DNA of 64,000 nt from Alteromonas lipotrueae (lineage in GTDB: Bacteria > Pseudomonadota > Gammaproteobacteria > Enterobacterales > Alteromonadaceae), in contig NZ_JAESDI010000014.1 of NCBI RefSeq assembly GCF_019249215.1, positions 1 to 64,000 of the forward strand. The letters run 5' to 3'. The position numbers and the translations under genes are program-made. The notes beneath the pieces are model-generated. The model had not been told where the DNA came from and did no database searches. It saw only the letters and a list, made by a program, of their open reading frames with translations. Below, one piece after another: positions 1 to 9,485 of this stretch. Every line of letters begins with the position of its first letter. Within the stretch, counting starts at the first letter, position 1.

Positions 1-1
1 A

Positions 2-79
2 GAAGCAGAAGCAGAAGCAGAAGCAGAAGCAGAAGCAGAAGCAGAAGCAGAAGCAGAAGCAGAAGCAGAAGCAGAAGCA
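2..79 (+). repeat. Perfect GAAGCA hexamer repeat inside ftsY
   Basis: Thirteen uninterrupted copies of GAAGCA run from base 2 to 79 and end at GAAGTT. In the ftsY frame each unit encodes Glu-Ala. The array touches the left edge, so the full copy number is unknown. Unit length is a multiple of three, so gain or loss of copies would change protein length without a frameshift. Confidence 0.95.
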
Positions 80-1084
80 GAAGTTACTGAAGTCGTCAGC
101 GAGCCTGTTGTTGAGGAAGCGCCAGCTCCGAAAGAGAAAAAATCACTCTTTTCGCGCCTTAAAGAAAGTTTGTCTCGCACTAAAGCAAACTTAGGTAGCG
201 GGCTAGTTAGCCTTTTCAAAGGCAAGGCGATAGATGATGAATTATACGAAGATTTAGAAACCCAGCTATTGGTTGCTGATGTGGGAATGGATACCACGCA
301 AAAAATCATTACTCACTTAACAGACAGCGCGAGTCGTAAAGATCTTAAAGACGCAGAAGCCTTGCTGGATATCTTGAAACAGCAAATGGCGGGTATGCTC
401 TCAAAGGTAAATGAACCGTTGAGTGATGCCATTAATGCTCATAACAGCGATGAAGGACCCTTCGTTATTCTAATGGTTGGCGTGAATGGGGTAGGTAAAA
501 CTACCACCATCGGTAAATTAGCTAAACAGTTCCAGCAGCAAGGCAAAAAGGTCATGCTGGCAGCGGGTGATACCTTTAGGGCTGCTGCAGTAGAGCAATT
601 GCAAGTATGGGGTGAGCGAAATAGTATTCCTGTTATTGCGCAGCATACGGGAGCGGATAGTGCGTCAGTACTTTACGATGCGCTAGAAGCCGCGAAATCG
701 CGCAAAACAGATATTCTTATCGCCGATACCGCAGGTCGTTTGCAGAATAAAGACAACTTGATGGAAGAGCTCAAGAAAGTGGTTCGCGTGATGAAAAAGT
801 TGAACCCTAACGCGCCTCACGAAGTTATGCTTACCCTTGATGCGGGAACGGGGCAAAATGCCATTAGCCAAGCGAAGTTATTCAATCAGGCTGTTGGTTT
901 AACCGGTATTACCCTTACCAAACTAGACGGTACTGCAAAAGGTGGCGTTATCTTTTCAATTGCTGATAAGTTTGGTATACCTATCAGATATATAGGGGTT
1001 GGCGAAGGTATTGATGACTTACGCCAGTTCGACGGCCAAGAATTTATTGATGCGCTATTTAGTGAAATTGAGAGCGGCGAGTAG
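2..1084 (+). CDS. ftsY: Signal recognition particle receptor FtsY (5' end outside window)
   Basis: FtsY is the SRP-receptor GTPase that docks ribosome-SRP complexes at the inner membrane and, with Ffh, hands nascent membrane proteins to the Sec translocon. The frame is open from base 2 and begins inside an Glu-Ala repeat belonging to the acidic A domain, so the true start lies upstream. The TTG at 170 opens the same frame but is not the start. The NG domain follows: P-loop GVNGVGKTT at about bases 479-505, DTAGR near 724-738, and TKLDGTAKGG near 917-946. It is followed by ftsE and ftsX, the usual ftsYEX order. The identification is certain; only the N-terminus is missing. Confidence 0.97.
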   Translation, partial: EAEAEAEAEAEAEAEAEAEAEAEAEAEVTEVVSEPVVEEAPAPKEKKSLFSRLKESLSRTKANLGSGLVSLFKGKAIDDELYEDLETQLLVADVGMDTTQKIITHLTDSASRKDLKDAEALLDILKQQMAGMLSKVNEPLSDAINAHNSDEGPFVILMVGVNGVGKTTTIGKLAKQFQQQGKKVMLAAGDTFRAAAVEQLQVWGERNSIPVIAQHTGADSASVLYDALEAAKSRKTDILIADTAGRLQNKDNLMEELKKVVRVMKKLNPNAPHEVMLTLDAGTGQNAISQAKLFNQAVGLTGITLTKLDGTAKGGVIFSIADKFGIPIRYIGVGEGIDDLRQFDGQEFIDALFSEIESGE

Positions 1085-1130
1085 ACAGCATTAATAGCTA
1101 ATTACGGGAATAGGGTAGTAGGAAACATGC

Positions 1131-1820
1131 ATGATAAAGTTTGAGCAAGTAAGCAAAACCTACCCCGGCGGACAACGTGCGCTGAGTAAGGTCGACTTTC
1201 ACATCGCCCCTGGAGAAATGGCTTTTCTTACTGGCCATTCTGGCGCTGGGAAAAGTACGCTGCTTAAACTTATCAGTATTATGGAACGCCCAACCGTAGG
1301 TCGTGTACTGATTAATGGTCATGATCTAAATGCTATTACCCGAAGAGATATTGCCTACATTCGTCGCGATATAGGCATGATCTTTCAAAGCCATCAATTG
1401 TTGATGGACAAGTCAGTTTTCGACAATGTGGCGCTACCACTTGTGATAGAAGGTTACACCCACAAGGAAATTGGCAAGCGTGTCGATGCTGCATTAGAAA
1501 TGGTAGGCCTGCGAGATAAAAGCCGTAACTTACCCATTATGTTATCGGGCGGCGAACAGCAGCGTGTTGGTATAGCCCGCGCCGTGGTAAACAAGCCACC
1601 ATTACTTCTTGCTGATGAACCTACCGGAAACCTCGACCCGAAACTGTCTATGGAAATTATTCGCTTGTTTGAAGATTTCAACCAAGCCGGCGTGTCGGTG
1701 TTCATCGCTACTCATGATTTAGGGCTAATTGCTCGAATGAAATATCGCACACTGACGTTGAAAGATGGCCAAATGATTACCGACGGCTTAACCGATGATT
1801 TAAATGGGAATTGGCAATGA
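1131..1820 (+). CDS. ftsE: Cell division ATP-binding protein FtsE
   Basis: FtsE is the cytoplasmic ATPase of the FtsEX complex, which activates peptidoglycan hydrolases at the division site through periplasmic partners such as EnvC. The 229-residue protein is a single ABC domain: Walker [10 protein letters not shown] near residues 35-43, signature LSGGEQQR near 138-145, and Walker [13 protein letters not shown] just after. The ATG at 1131 follows an AGGAAA-type ribosome site. An out-of-frame ATG at 1127 is ignored. Its stop codon overlaps the ftsX start, so the two are translationally coupled. Confidence 0.96.
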   Translation: MIKFEQVSKTYPGGQRALSKVDFHIAPGEMAFLTGHSGAGKSTLLKLISIMERPTVGRVLINGHDLNAITRRDIAYIRRDIGMIFQSHQLLMDKSVFDNVALPLVIEGYTHKEIGKRVDAALEMVGLRDKSRNLPIMLSGGEQQRVGIARAVVNKPPLLLADEPTGNLDPKLSMEIIRLFEDFNQAGVSVFIATHDLGLIARMKYRTLTLKDGQMITDGLTDDLNGNWQ

Positions 1821-2797
1821 GTATTCTATTTAAAGGTAGGAGCCAAGGCGCGTCGTCTAGAAAAGTAGGGCTAGTACAATCTATTGTAATGTTCTTCGTA
1901 AGCCATGTCAGGCAAGCCCTTTCAAGCTTGGGCGAACTATGGCGTCAGCCTGCTGCATCACTAATGACCATAGGGGTGTTGGGGTTAAGTATTACCCTTC
2001 CCAGCACCCTTTATATCATGGTTAAAAATACCGAAAAAATTACCGCAGGGTGGGAGCAAGCATCAGAGATATCTTTGTTTTTGAAACCTGATATTTCAGC
2101 CGCCAGTTCACAGCAATTGGTCGCTAGGTTAAACACATGGGAAGAAATCGATTCTGTGGTGTTTATACCTGCTGATGATGCCTTAAAAGAGTTTCAGCAT
2201 TTATCAGGGCTAGGCGACGCTATTGCGTATTTGCAAAGCAACCCACTGCCTGATGTTGTTTTAGTGACACCCATTGATAAACATGCCACGCCGAATGCGG
2301 CTAAAACACTGCTTGATAAGCTTAAGCAGCAGCGTGAGGTTGATATAGGTAAGTTAGATATAGAATGGCTGGAGCGCTTGTATGCCGTTATTGATATCGC
2401 AAGCGACCTTGTCACCTTTATTGGAATTTTGTTGTTCTTCGCTGTGGTGCTGATCATTGGCAACACTATTCGACTGAACATTCTTAATAAGCACGATGAA
2501 ATAGTAGTAATGAAGCTAGTGGGTGCAACCGATGCCTTTATTCATCGGCCATTTTTATATACTGGTTTTTGGTATGGTTTGCTTGGCGGGCTGATGGCAT
2601 GGTTTGCTGTCATTATCATTTTATGGTGGATGGATAGCAGTATTGAGACCTTTGCCGCCATGTATCAAAAAGATTTCAATATCACTGGCCTGACCGGTAC
2701 AGCGCTATTAACGATGTTGGGGCTATCTATTGCATTAGGGTTGCTTGGGTCGCTTATTTCAGTGCAACGCCATGTAAGACAAATCGAACCAAAGTAA
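1817..2797 (+). CDS. ftsX: Cell division permease-like protein FtsX
   Basis: FtsX is the membrane half of the FtsEX division complex. I start it at the ATG at 1817, which overlaps the ftsE stop as ATGA and gives 326 residues; a TTG two codons earlier is in frame but less likely. A cytoplasmic N-terminus leads into a first membrane segment (about residues 45-70). A periplasmic domain of about 120 residues follows, then three C-terminal membrane helices starting near residue 200. This is the standard FtsX topology. No terminator is visible between it and the convergent gene ending at 2813. Confidence 0.95.
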   Translation: MSILFKGRSQGASSRKVGLVQSIVMFFVSHVRQALSSLGELWRQPAASLMTIGVLGLSITLPSTLYIMVKNTEKITAGWEQASEISLFLKPDISAASSQQLVARLNTWEEIDSVVFIPADDALKEFQHLSGLGDAIAYLQSNPLPDVVLVTPIDKHATPNAAKTLLDKLKQQREVDIGKLDIEWLERLYAVIDIASDLVTFIGILLFFAVVLIIGNTIRLNILNKHDEIVVMKLVGATDAFIHRPFLYTGFWYGLLGGLMAWFAVIIILWWMDSSIETFAAMYQKDFNITGLTGTALLTMLGLSIALGLLGSLISVQRHVRQIEPK

Positions 2798-2812
2798 GCA
2801 TTAGTTTACTGG

Positions 2813-4054
2813 CTAGCTTTGAACGGCAGCACGTGGGAAGTGCGCAGAAATGGCGCTTCTCACACCGTTACCCCAAACAATGGCTTGGTTATAAAGAATA
2901 TGCAGCTGCTTTTGGTCAATATCTAATACTTTCGCCTGCTTAATCACATTCATCCAAAGCGCTCCTTCAAAAGCGCGTACTAGGCTCATGTAGCTATTGA
3001 ATTCAGGCGTCTTTCCTAAAATAGCGTCATTTAGGTCTTCAGATAGCGGAAGTTGTTTAAGCACAGCTTCTATGGATTGATCTAATAGTGCATCGAGTAA
3101 CGAAAATAACCCAACTAAAAAGCCGATAGGTGGGTTAGCTTTTAAGCCACGCTTTGCTGACAATAAGTCGAAAAATTTGGCCCTAACTAACGACATGTGA
3201 ATAATCTCTAACGGCTTATCATCACCTAAATTAGTTAGGCTGAGCAGAGCGATAAACTTCTTCACCTCCACTTCACCCATATAATTAAGGGCATGTTTGA
3301 GCGAGGTTATCTTGTGGCGCTTGTTTATCATTGGGTTATTGATAAATTTAAGCAATACGTAGCTCAGCGCGGCATCACGCTCAACAATTTGGCTAACTCT
3401 ATTAATATCAAATTTATCATTTGAACATTCGCCAATAAGGTCGACAATATTCATCTTTGACGCAGGTAATTGGCGCAGGATGCGGGCTTCCGGTTGGGCA
3501 AAGAAATACCCTTGGAAGAAATCAAAACCTAAATCCATGCTGGTCGCAAATTGGTCTTGGGTATCAACTTGTTCGGCCACTAGTTTAACGTTTGCATCAA
3601 GGTATCGTGGGATATTCTTCTCTATATTTTCGAAACGAATTTGCGAGACATCCACTTTTACAATATCAACAAGGGGCAGAATTTCATGCTTGGCACTTAG
3701 CATCATAGGGTCGTCAATAGCAATACGAAACCCAAGATGCTTAATGTGTTGGCACGCTTCTAACAACCCGATTTGAGCGAAAGGATTGTCAGCTAATTCA
3801 ACCACAACTGACTCTGGGTTCAGTGTGGTAGGAAAGCGAGAAATAATGGTTTCAGATGAAAAGTTGATAAACGAGGTCTTTTCACCGCTAATGTCGTCTA
3901 GCCCTAAAGGATGAAAGTGCTCAGAAATATATTGCGCTTTTTCAGGAGAGTGTTCGGGGTACGCGCCAGCCTTGCCATCTCGAAACAAAAGTTCGTAAGC
4001 AAATACATCCTTTGTTTTATCCAAAATTGGTTGGCGAGCGATAAACGCGAACAT
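2813..4054 (-). CDS. EAL-HDOD signalling protein (YuxH/CdgJ type), copy 1
   Basis: The 413-residue protein has an N-terminal EAL-like domain (about 1-200) and a C-terminal HDOD domain (about 200-400), the architecture of Vibrio cholerae CdgJ and Bacillus YuxH. EAL core residues are partly kept: ELLFR instead of EALxR, INF, VVELAD, AIDD, VKVD, VAEQVD and FQGYF. The DFGxGxSS loop is replaced by DDPMMLS, so cyclic-di-GMP hydrolysis is doubtful and a binding or adaptor role is likelier. CdgJ-type proteins affect motility. It lies tail to tail with ftsX and just downstream of a paralogue on the same strand. Confidence 0.88.
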   Translation of the reverse strand: MFAFIARQPILDKTKDVFAYELLFRDGKAGAYPEHSPEKAQYISEHFHPLGLDDISGEKTSFINFSSETIISRFPTTLNPESVVVELADNPFAQIGLLEACQHIKHLGFRIAIDDPMMLSAKHEILPLVDIVKVDVSQIRFENIEKNIPRYLDANVKLVAEQVDTQDQFATSMDLGFDFFQGYFFAQPEARILRQLPASKMNIVDLIGECSNDKFDINRVSQIVERDAALSYVLLKFINNPMINKRHKITSLKHALNYMGEVEVKKFIALLSLTNLGDDKPLEIIHMSLVRAKFFDLLSAKRGLKANPPIGFLVGLFSLLDALLDQSIEAVLKQLPLSEDLNDAILGKTPEFNSYMSLVRAFEGALWMNVIKQAKVLDIDQKQLHILYNQAIVWGNGVRSAISAHFPRAAVQS

Positions 4055-4195
4055 ACGAGTTCCCTACTGGCACGTTGAACAATCATCAACGAATATTATT
4101 GCAATTTACACCACCATAACATGCATTTACGGAAATCGCGTTAATTTGCGCATTACATTTCGTAACTTATATTAATGAATGGATATTCCTCAGTG

Positions 4196-5422
4196 TTATT
4201 TCTCTACCTGAGCTGAAACATGTACGTGATGAGCCCATTTCATCGCTTCATTATAGTAGCCGTGAAGCAGAGTCTGCTGAATTTTATATTTACCTGAAAA
4301 TTTCTTGATGCCTGCCCAGTTTGCCCTTTCAAAGTACTTAGCCAGAGTAAGACAGTCTTTCAACACGCCAGGCTCACCACAAAGCGCATCTTTTACATTA
4401 TCGCTAATGGGTACTTTGCTAACCAACTCGTCGATATGCTGTTCCATCATGGCATCAAGCATAGATAATAGACCGGTTAGAAAGCCGGTGAGCGGATTTT
4501 CTCTTTCTTTAAAAGAGATAAACACAAGCTCACAGAATTTTGCCCGCACAAGGGCCATCTGCATCAACTCTTGAGGTTGACCGTCATTAAGGTTGGCCAG
4601 AGCAAGCAGCGCGATAAATTTTTTAACTTCAACTTCACCCATAAAGTTAAGCGCATGCTTAAGGGATGTAATCTTATTTCGCTTATTAATAAGCGGGTTA
4701 TTGATGAAGCGTAATAGCAAATAGGTAAGGGAAGGATCGCGCTCAATGATTCGATTTACTTCATCAAAATTTAGCTTGGATTGGCTACTTAATGTGAGTA
4801 GCTCCATCATGGTAAGCGCACTTGGACCTAATTTGCGATGACGTACTATTTCGGGTTTAGCTAGAAAGTAACCTTGAAAATAGTCGAAGCCCATTTCTTT
4901 GAACTTGTGAAACTCTTCGTAGGTTTCAATTTTTTCGGCCACAAGTTTGATGTTATGCGATTTGAAGCGTTTAACCAACGAAGGTATGGTTTCGTGAGCA
5001 ATTTCCGTAATGTCGATTTTAACAATACTGGTGAACGGGACAAAGGCATCCCATTTATCCTTCATATCGTAATCATCAAGTGCAATGGGGTAGCCGAGCC
5101 CTCGAATGTGCTTGCATGCGGCAATAAGGGCATCATCTACATCAACGGTTTCAACAATCTCAATAACCACTTTGCTTGCATCTAACGAGGTAGGAAATCG
5201 GTACATTAAGGTATCGCGGTGGAAATTAATAAATGCTTTTTTATCACCTGTTATTTCTTCAATACCCAAGCTTAAATGGGTAGACGTTAGAATTTTAGAG
5301 GTCGCCTCATCGGGCGGAATATCTGGAAAGCAATTATCTTCCCCTACCCGAAAAAGTAATTCGTAAGCGTAAACGTTCCTGTTTACGTCGAATATGGGTT
5401 GTCTTGCTACGTATGCGAACAT
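4196..5422 (-). CDS. EAL-HDOD signalling protein (YuxH/CdgJ type), copy 2
   Basis: This 408-residue protein is a tandem paralogue of the gene at 2813-4054. Both begin MFA(F/Y)(I/V)ARQPI and are nearly identical around the HDOD motif KITSLKHALN(Y/F)MGEVE. The EAL half keeps ELLFR, INFH, VVIEIVE, LDDYD, VKID, VAEKIE and FQGYF but again lacks the full DFGxGxSS loop, so enzymatic activity is uncertain. A gap of 141 bases separates the copies, which could be cotranscribed from upstream of 5422. The cellular target is unknown; regulation of motility or attachment is an inference from the family. Confidence 0.88.
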   Translation of the reverse strand: MFAYVARQPIFDVNRNVYAYELLFRVGEDNCFPDIPPDEATSKILTSTHLSLGIEEITGDKKAFINFHRDTLMYRFPTSLDASKVVIEIVETVDVDDALIAACKHIRGLGYPIALDDYDMKDKWDAFVPFTSIVKIDITEIAHETIPSLVKRFKSHNIKLVAEKIETYEEFHKFKEMGFDYFQGYFLAKPEIVRHRKLGPSALTMMELLTLSSQSKLNFDEVNRIIERDPSLTYLLLRFINNPLINKRNKITSLKHALNFMGEVEVKKFIALLALANLNDGQPQELMQMALVRAKFCELVFISFKERENPLTGFLTGLLSMLDAMMEQHIDELVSKVPISDNVKDALCGEPGVLKDCLTLAKYFERANWAGIKKFSGKYKIQQTLLHGYYNEAMKWAHHVHVSAQVEK

Positions 5423-6006
5423 CGAGTGCCTCTTTGCTCTCGCCGCGTAAAAACGCGATTGAAGTCGTTAAAAAGAAAATGAAAATCTTATTATTGTTAT
5501 TATGCCGAGCGATTCTAAAACATAAAATTTATATCTCATTGTAAGTAAAAAAGCGATGCTAGCAATCGAAACTTTGTAATAGTCTTCGTATCTGAGAGTG
5601 GGTAATATAGATTTGTTGATACAGGAAAAGAATACGACCGAATTTAAGGTTGATATAACTTTTTGAAAGATGAATGGCATGTTTTATATACATTTTGAAT
5701 GTATAATGGTGGCGTATCGTGAATATCTGCTTCGATAAGCTGTTTCCTCTGGGGAAGCGCTTATTCTTCTGTGAAGCGTTCGGCGATATTTATTGAGCGT
5801 TGTAGCGTAATAATGAATTCGATATACAACGTATGAGTGATTTGGAAAGAGATAGACGCTAATTGAACTGTTTTTTGGGTTTGTGGTCTTGATCTTTAGA
5901 AGATGGGTACTACATACCAATAACTGGTTTAGTTTCTCATCGCAATTAAGTCTCGCGCGGCTGATGTTACTTTGCTAATATCGAGTTGCAACGAATGAGG
6001 TGAATA
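5423..6006. other. Intergenic region between the EAL-HDOD genes and rpoH
   Basis: These 584 AT-rich bases separate two divergently transcribed units and must contain the promoters of both. Short open frames exist on each strand, but none has a convincing ribosome site with coding character. A GAGGTG ribosome site at about 5997-6002 serves rpoH. I cannot assign the rpoH promoters or an RNA thermometer by eye. Confidence 0.6.
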
Positions 6007-6861
6007 ATGAGCAATAAATTGCAATCCCTAGCACTATCAGTTCCTCACAGCGGTAGCATTGAAGGCTACGTACAAGCTGTAAGTCGTATTGATATGCTAA
6101 CTGCAGAAGAAGAGCGCGCATTAGCGGTGCGTCTTCGTGAAGATGAAGATTTAGAAGCAGCACGTAAGCTGGTTATGTCTCATCTACGCTTTGTTGTGCA
6201 TATAGCAAAATCTTATTCAGGATATGGTTTGCCACAAGCCGACCTTATTCAAGAAGGTAATATTGGTTTGATGAAGGCGGTTAAGCGTTTCGACCCAACA
6301 GTGGGCGTTCGTTTGGTTTCTTTTGCCGTACATTGGATCAAAGCTGAAATTCATGAATTCGTACTTAAAAACTGGCGCATTGTTAAAGTTGCTACTACGA
6401 AAGCGCAACGTAAATTGTTCTTCAATTTACGTAAAGCGAAAAAACGTCTTGGTTGGTTTACCCACGAAGAGGTGCAAACGGTAGCTAGCGAGCTGGGTGT
6501 GAGTACGAAGGAAGTGCTTCAAATGGAAGCGCGAATGAGCAGTCAAGATCAAGCATTCGATCTTTCTGCTGACGAAGACGAAACGGGCAATTTTGCGCCG
6601 GTTCAATTTCTTGAAGATAAATCAACTGATGTTGAAATGGACGTTATCAATAACGATTGGGATACTAATGCGAGCAAGCGTTTGTATTCAGCCATTAAAA
6701 CGTTAGATGACAGAAGCCAAGATATTATTGAGACTCGTTGGTTGGCTGACAGCAAAATTACACTTCAAGATCTTGCTGATAAGTACGAAGTATCTGCTGA
6801 ACGTGTTCGTCAAATTGAAAAGAACGCGATGAAAAAACTTCAGGCTGCCATGGTGGCTTAA
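6007..6861 (+). CDS. rpoH: RNA polymerase heat-shock sigma factor RpoH (sigma-32)
   Basis: RpoH directs RNA polymerase to chaperone and protease promoters after heat or envelope stress. The 284-residue protein has sigma region 2 ([19 protein letters not shown], then an [10 protein letters not shown] stretch). It also has the RpoH box QRKLFFNLR near residues 133-141, which separates RpoH from other group 3 sigma factors, and a C-terminal region 4 helix-turn-helix ([16 protein letters not shown]). The ATG at 6007 follows GAGGTG. Here rpoH is separated from ftsX by two opposite-strand genes. A likely target promoter lies at 18689 in this window. Confidence 0.97.
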   Translation: MSNKLQSLALSVPHSGSIEGYVQAVSRIDMLTAEEERALAVRLREDEDLEAARKLVMSHLRFVVHIAKSYSGYGLPQADLIQEGNIGLMKAVKRFDPTVGVRLVSFAVHWIKAEIHEFVLKNWRIVKVATTKAQRKLFFNLRKAKKRLGWFTHEEVQTVASELGVSTKEVLQMEARMSSQDQAFDLSADEDETGNFAPVQFLEDKSTDVEMDVINNDWDTNASKRLYSAIKTLDDRSQDIIETRWLADSKITLQDLADKYEVSAERVRQIEKNAMKKLQAAMVA

Positions 6862-6904
6862 GTAAGAGCTGCTTAAAAAAGGCTGCCCTAGTTAAACTTA
6901 ATTG

Positions 6905-6931
6905 AAAAAAGCGCCTATTGGCGCTTTTTTT
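6905..6931. terminator. Bidirectional terminator, rpoH / yiiD
   Basis: The stem AAGCGCC / GGCGCTT with loop TATT is flanked by A6 on the left and T7 on the right. It can end both rpoH (+) and the yiiD-side operon (-), which converge here. Confidence 0.85.
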
Positions 6932-6982
6932 GTACGTGTCAATTATGAAAGCAAGAAGCGGTTAATAATATACCTTTGCACG

Positions 6983-7891
6983 TTACGCCTCAGTTTGCTC
7001 TGGAAGCACCCAAAACACCCCTTCAAACTCTGCCACGGCATTATCGCCATCTAAGATATCTACGTTCAAAGCGAATCGCGCCTTTTCCCCTTTTTCCAAA
7101 GGCTTAAATTTGCCCGATAAGGTTTCTATATTACAGATTGCACGAGGCTTCATGGTAATAGGCTTATGATAGTGGATATCGCCGTCTCCCAATACAATAT
7201 CACCGGTTAGCCCACGCTCTTTTAGCTGTAAGTAAATCATTCCCCAGCCAGTTAAGGTGGCTAACGAAAAAATACTGCCGGCAAACATAGTGCCGTGAAC
7301 ATTAATATTCTTATTAAGTGACGCGCGGGTTTCTAATGTCCTGCCTGTATATTGATATAATTTAATGCCCATATGTTCTGTAATGGGAATGGTATCAGTC
7401 CAGGTTTGCTGTAATGATTTACACCATTTAGGATGCAGCACTAAGGTGTTATTTTCAGTTAGCTTTTTCACCATTTGCTGGCGTCTTAGCATGCCTAATT
7501 CGTTAGGCGCTTCACGTTCAACAACGAAGCCGCAGGAACTGAAAAAGTCGATAGAAACTTCTCGGCTGTTTGTCACCGCACGTATAGCACCCAATTCTTT
7601 CGCCACGTTCTCTAAAGCATCCATTATCATCTGTCCAAGCCCTTTACGCAGATGGTCAGGGTGTACGGCGATATGACGAATTTGTGCTTCTTCAGCGGTA
7701 TTTAAATGGACACGGCCACAGGCAACAATGTCGCCTTTACCATTCACTATGGTGCGGTGCTCTGCCACCTGTTCATATTCATCTTTCTCTGAACCAGGAG
7801 GAAAATTCCATGGCTGGCGAAGGTAAGCCCAGCGAAAATGAAAATAGGCTTCGAATTCAGTATCGCTTTTAGGAGTTACAACCTTATACAC
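6983..7891 (-). CDS. YiiD-like fusion: GNAT acetyltransferase plus hotdog thioesterase domain
   Basis: Residues 1-145 form a GNAT domain; the acetyl-CoA loop is seen as HPDHLRKGLGQ and a C-terminal FFSSCGF strand follows. Residues 150-302 match the YiiD C-terminal thioesterase-like hotdog fold (HGTMFAGSIFSLATLTGW). The E. coli homologue YiiD (MadA) has been described as a malonyl-ACP decarboxylase that supplies acetyl-ACP to fatty-acid synthesis; I infer a similar role. It is the last gene of a pip-dtd-yiiD run on the minus strand, and dtd-yiiD adjacency is also seen in E. coli. No membrane segment is present. Confidence 0.85.
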   Translation of the reverse strand: MYKVVTPKSDTEFEAYFHFRWAYLRQPWNFPPGSEKDEYEQVAEHRTIVNGKGDIVACGRVHLNTAEEAQIRHIAVHPDHLRKGLGQMIMDALENVAKELGAIRAVTNSREVSIDFFSSCGFVVEREAPNELGMLRRQQMVKKLTENNTLVLHPKWCKSLQQTWTDTIPITEHMGIKLYQYTGRTLETRASLNKNINVHGTMFAGSIFSLATLTGWGMIYLQLKERGLTGDIVLGDGDIHYHKPITMKPRAICNIETLSGKFKPLEKGEKARFALNVDILDGDNAVAEFEGVFWVLPEQTEA

Positions 7892-7975
7892 AATAGAGAG
7901 GCCTTGTATGAAAGAGTGAAAAAACTATTTAACCTTACGCATGAAAACTGCACAAGATTAATTCTGGTATGTTCA

Positions 7976-8413
7976 TTATACCTGAAACTGGAAGGTAGCG
8001 GGTCCGTCATTCACTAAGGCCACTTTCATTTCAGCGCCGAATTGACCTGTTTCCACGGGAATGCCTTTCTGTTTAAGAGATTCCACAAATTGCAGATATA
8101 TAGCATTACCATGTTCAGGTGTCGCGCCCCTAGAAAAGCCAGGACGATTTCCTTTTTGCGTGTCGGCCACAAGGGTAAATTGCGATACTACAAGAATTTC
8201 TCCCCCAATTTGCGCGACGTTTAAATTCATTTTTCCATCGCTGTCTGAAAAAATACGGTAGCGGCATAACTTATTAGCTAGTTTTTCTATTTCTTCAGGG
8301 CCGTCATCTTTCTCAACACCAAGCAGCACTAGCATACCTTGCGCAATTTCTCCGATGATTTCATTGTTCACTGACACGCTCGCTTCAGACACCCGTTGAA
8401 CTAACCCAATCAT
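7976..8413 (-). CDS. dtd: D-aminoacyl-tRNA deacylase
   Basis: DTD removes D-amino acids wrongly attached to tRNA. I start it at the ATG at 8413 (MIGLVQRVSEASV), which gives 145 residues, the usual length; the longer frame to 8461 would add 16 residues inside pip. AAAGGAGC lies upstream. The start overlaps the pip stop as ATGA. Family motifs VSQFTLVAD (about residues 78-86) and the C-terminal NDGPATFQ, equivalent to the cross-subunit Gly-cisPro motif, are present. It acts in the cytoplasm. Confidence 0.95.
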   Translation of the reverse strand: MIGLVQRVSEASVSVNNEIIGEIAQGMLVLLGVEKDDGPEEIEKLANKLCRYRIFSDSDGKMNLNVAQIGGEILVVSQFTLVADTQKGNRPGFSRGATPEHGNAIYLQFVESLKQKGIPVETGQFGAEMKVALVNDGPATFQFQV

Positions 8414-9387
8414 TGCTTTTGCTCCTTTAAAAACTTTGCCATATCTTTGGTTGCGCGGCACAGCGCATAAGCAATGCCCGGCTCAGACGTGCTGTGGCCA
8501 GCATCAGGAATGATTTGAAGTTGGCTTCCTGACCACGACTTATGTAATGATTCTGCCGCTTCAGTTTTGCATATCATGTCGTATCGACCATGGATAATAG
8601 TGCCAGGAATATCGCGTATTTTTTCTATATTATCAAGTATGTAGCCTTCGTCTATGAAGCACTTGTTCGTTAAAAAATGGCATTCGAGAGTGGCTAAGCT
8701 GGTGACAAGGGATAGGGGGTATTGGCTGGTGGAATCGCCAGTGCCAGGAGGTAAGGATATCCGAGAAAGCCTCTCCTCCCACTGATACCAGCGCTTTAAC
8801 GCTGCATGACGCTGTACTTCGTTATCGGCTTTCAATGTAGTGAGGTAGTGCGCACAAATAGTGGAAGTACTTAGTGGGGCGTCTACCCCTTTAACAAACT
8901 GGCGATAGTATTCTGGAAAAAGCTGAGCAGCGCCACCTTGCGGTGACAAGAACCAGTCTCTGTCTTGCTGGCGGGCTAAGAATACGCCACGAAGAATAAG
9001 GCCGCTGACATGAGCAGCATACCTAAAAGCATAAAGGAGCGCTAACGTTGAACCCCATGACCCCCCAAACACTAACCAACTCGGTACGTTGAGCTGGCGC
9101 CTTAGTATTTCAATATCTTCTACATTTAGCCATGTATCGTTGTCTTTTGTACTCGCTAACGGCGTTGAACGCCCACATCCTCTTTGTTCGAATCCAATAA
9201 TACGGTATCGGTTACTGTCGAAGAAACATTTATAATTCGGCGGTAAACCAGCACCTGGACCACCATGAATAAATAGTACTGGAATACCCTCAGGGGTGCC
9301 GCTCTGCTCGTAATATAGAGAGTGCCCACATCCCACCTCGATAAATCCATTTTGATAGCAGGTAACATCTGGGTAAAGTCGTTTCAT
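8410..9387 (-). CDS. pip: Proline iminopeptidase-like alpha/beta hydrolase (S33)
   Basis: The 325-residue protein is an S33 alpha/beta hydrolase that should release N-terminal proline from peptides. The oxyanion segment HGGPGAG is near residues 41-47, the nucleophile elbow GGSWGS near 108-113, and a late IPDAGHS supplies the histidine. An RGCGRST motif typical of this family follows the first strand. It has no signal peptide, so it is cytoplasmic. It is first in the pip-dtd-yiiD operon and coupled to dtd by a four-base overlap. Activity on proline peptides is inferred from the family. Confidence 0.9.
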   Translation of the reverse strand: MKRLYPDVTCYQNGFIEVGCGHSLYYEQSGTPEGIPVLFIHGGPGAGLPPNYKCFFDSNRYRIIGFEQRGCGRSTPLASTKDNDTWLNVEDIEILRRQLNVPSWLVFGGSWGSTLALLYAFRYAAHVSGLILRGVFLARQQDRDWFLSPQGGAAQLFPEYYRQFVKGVDAPLSTSTICAHYLTTLKADNEVQRHAALKRWYQWEERLSRISLPPGTGDSTSQYPLSLVTSLATLECHFLTNKCFIDEGYILDNIEKIRDIPGTIIHGRYDMICKTEAAESLHKSWSGSQLQIIPDAGHSTSEPGIAYALCRATKDMAKFLKEQKQ

Positions 9388-9485
9388 TTTATTTCCGCGC
9401 GTTGTGCGGGTGCCTGTTTTAGTTTAGTTTATTCTTATGAAATACTACATAATCATATTCTGATAACAATTGCGAGGAAGTTTAT

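Noticed and set aside
170..172. TTG as start of ftsY
   Set aside because: The frame is open from base 2 and encodes an acidic region typical for FtsY, so the true start lies upstream of the window.
5684..5920. Open frame on the minus strand upstream of rpoH
   Set aside because: No ribosome site, odd composition and location in the rpoH promoter region make it likely a chance frame.
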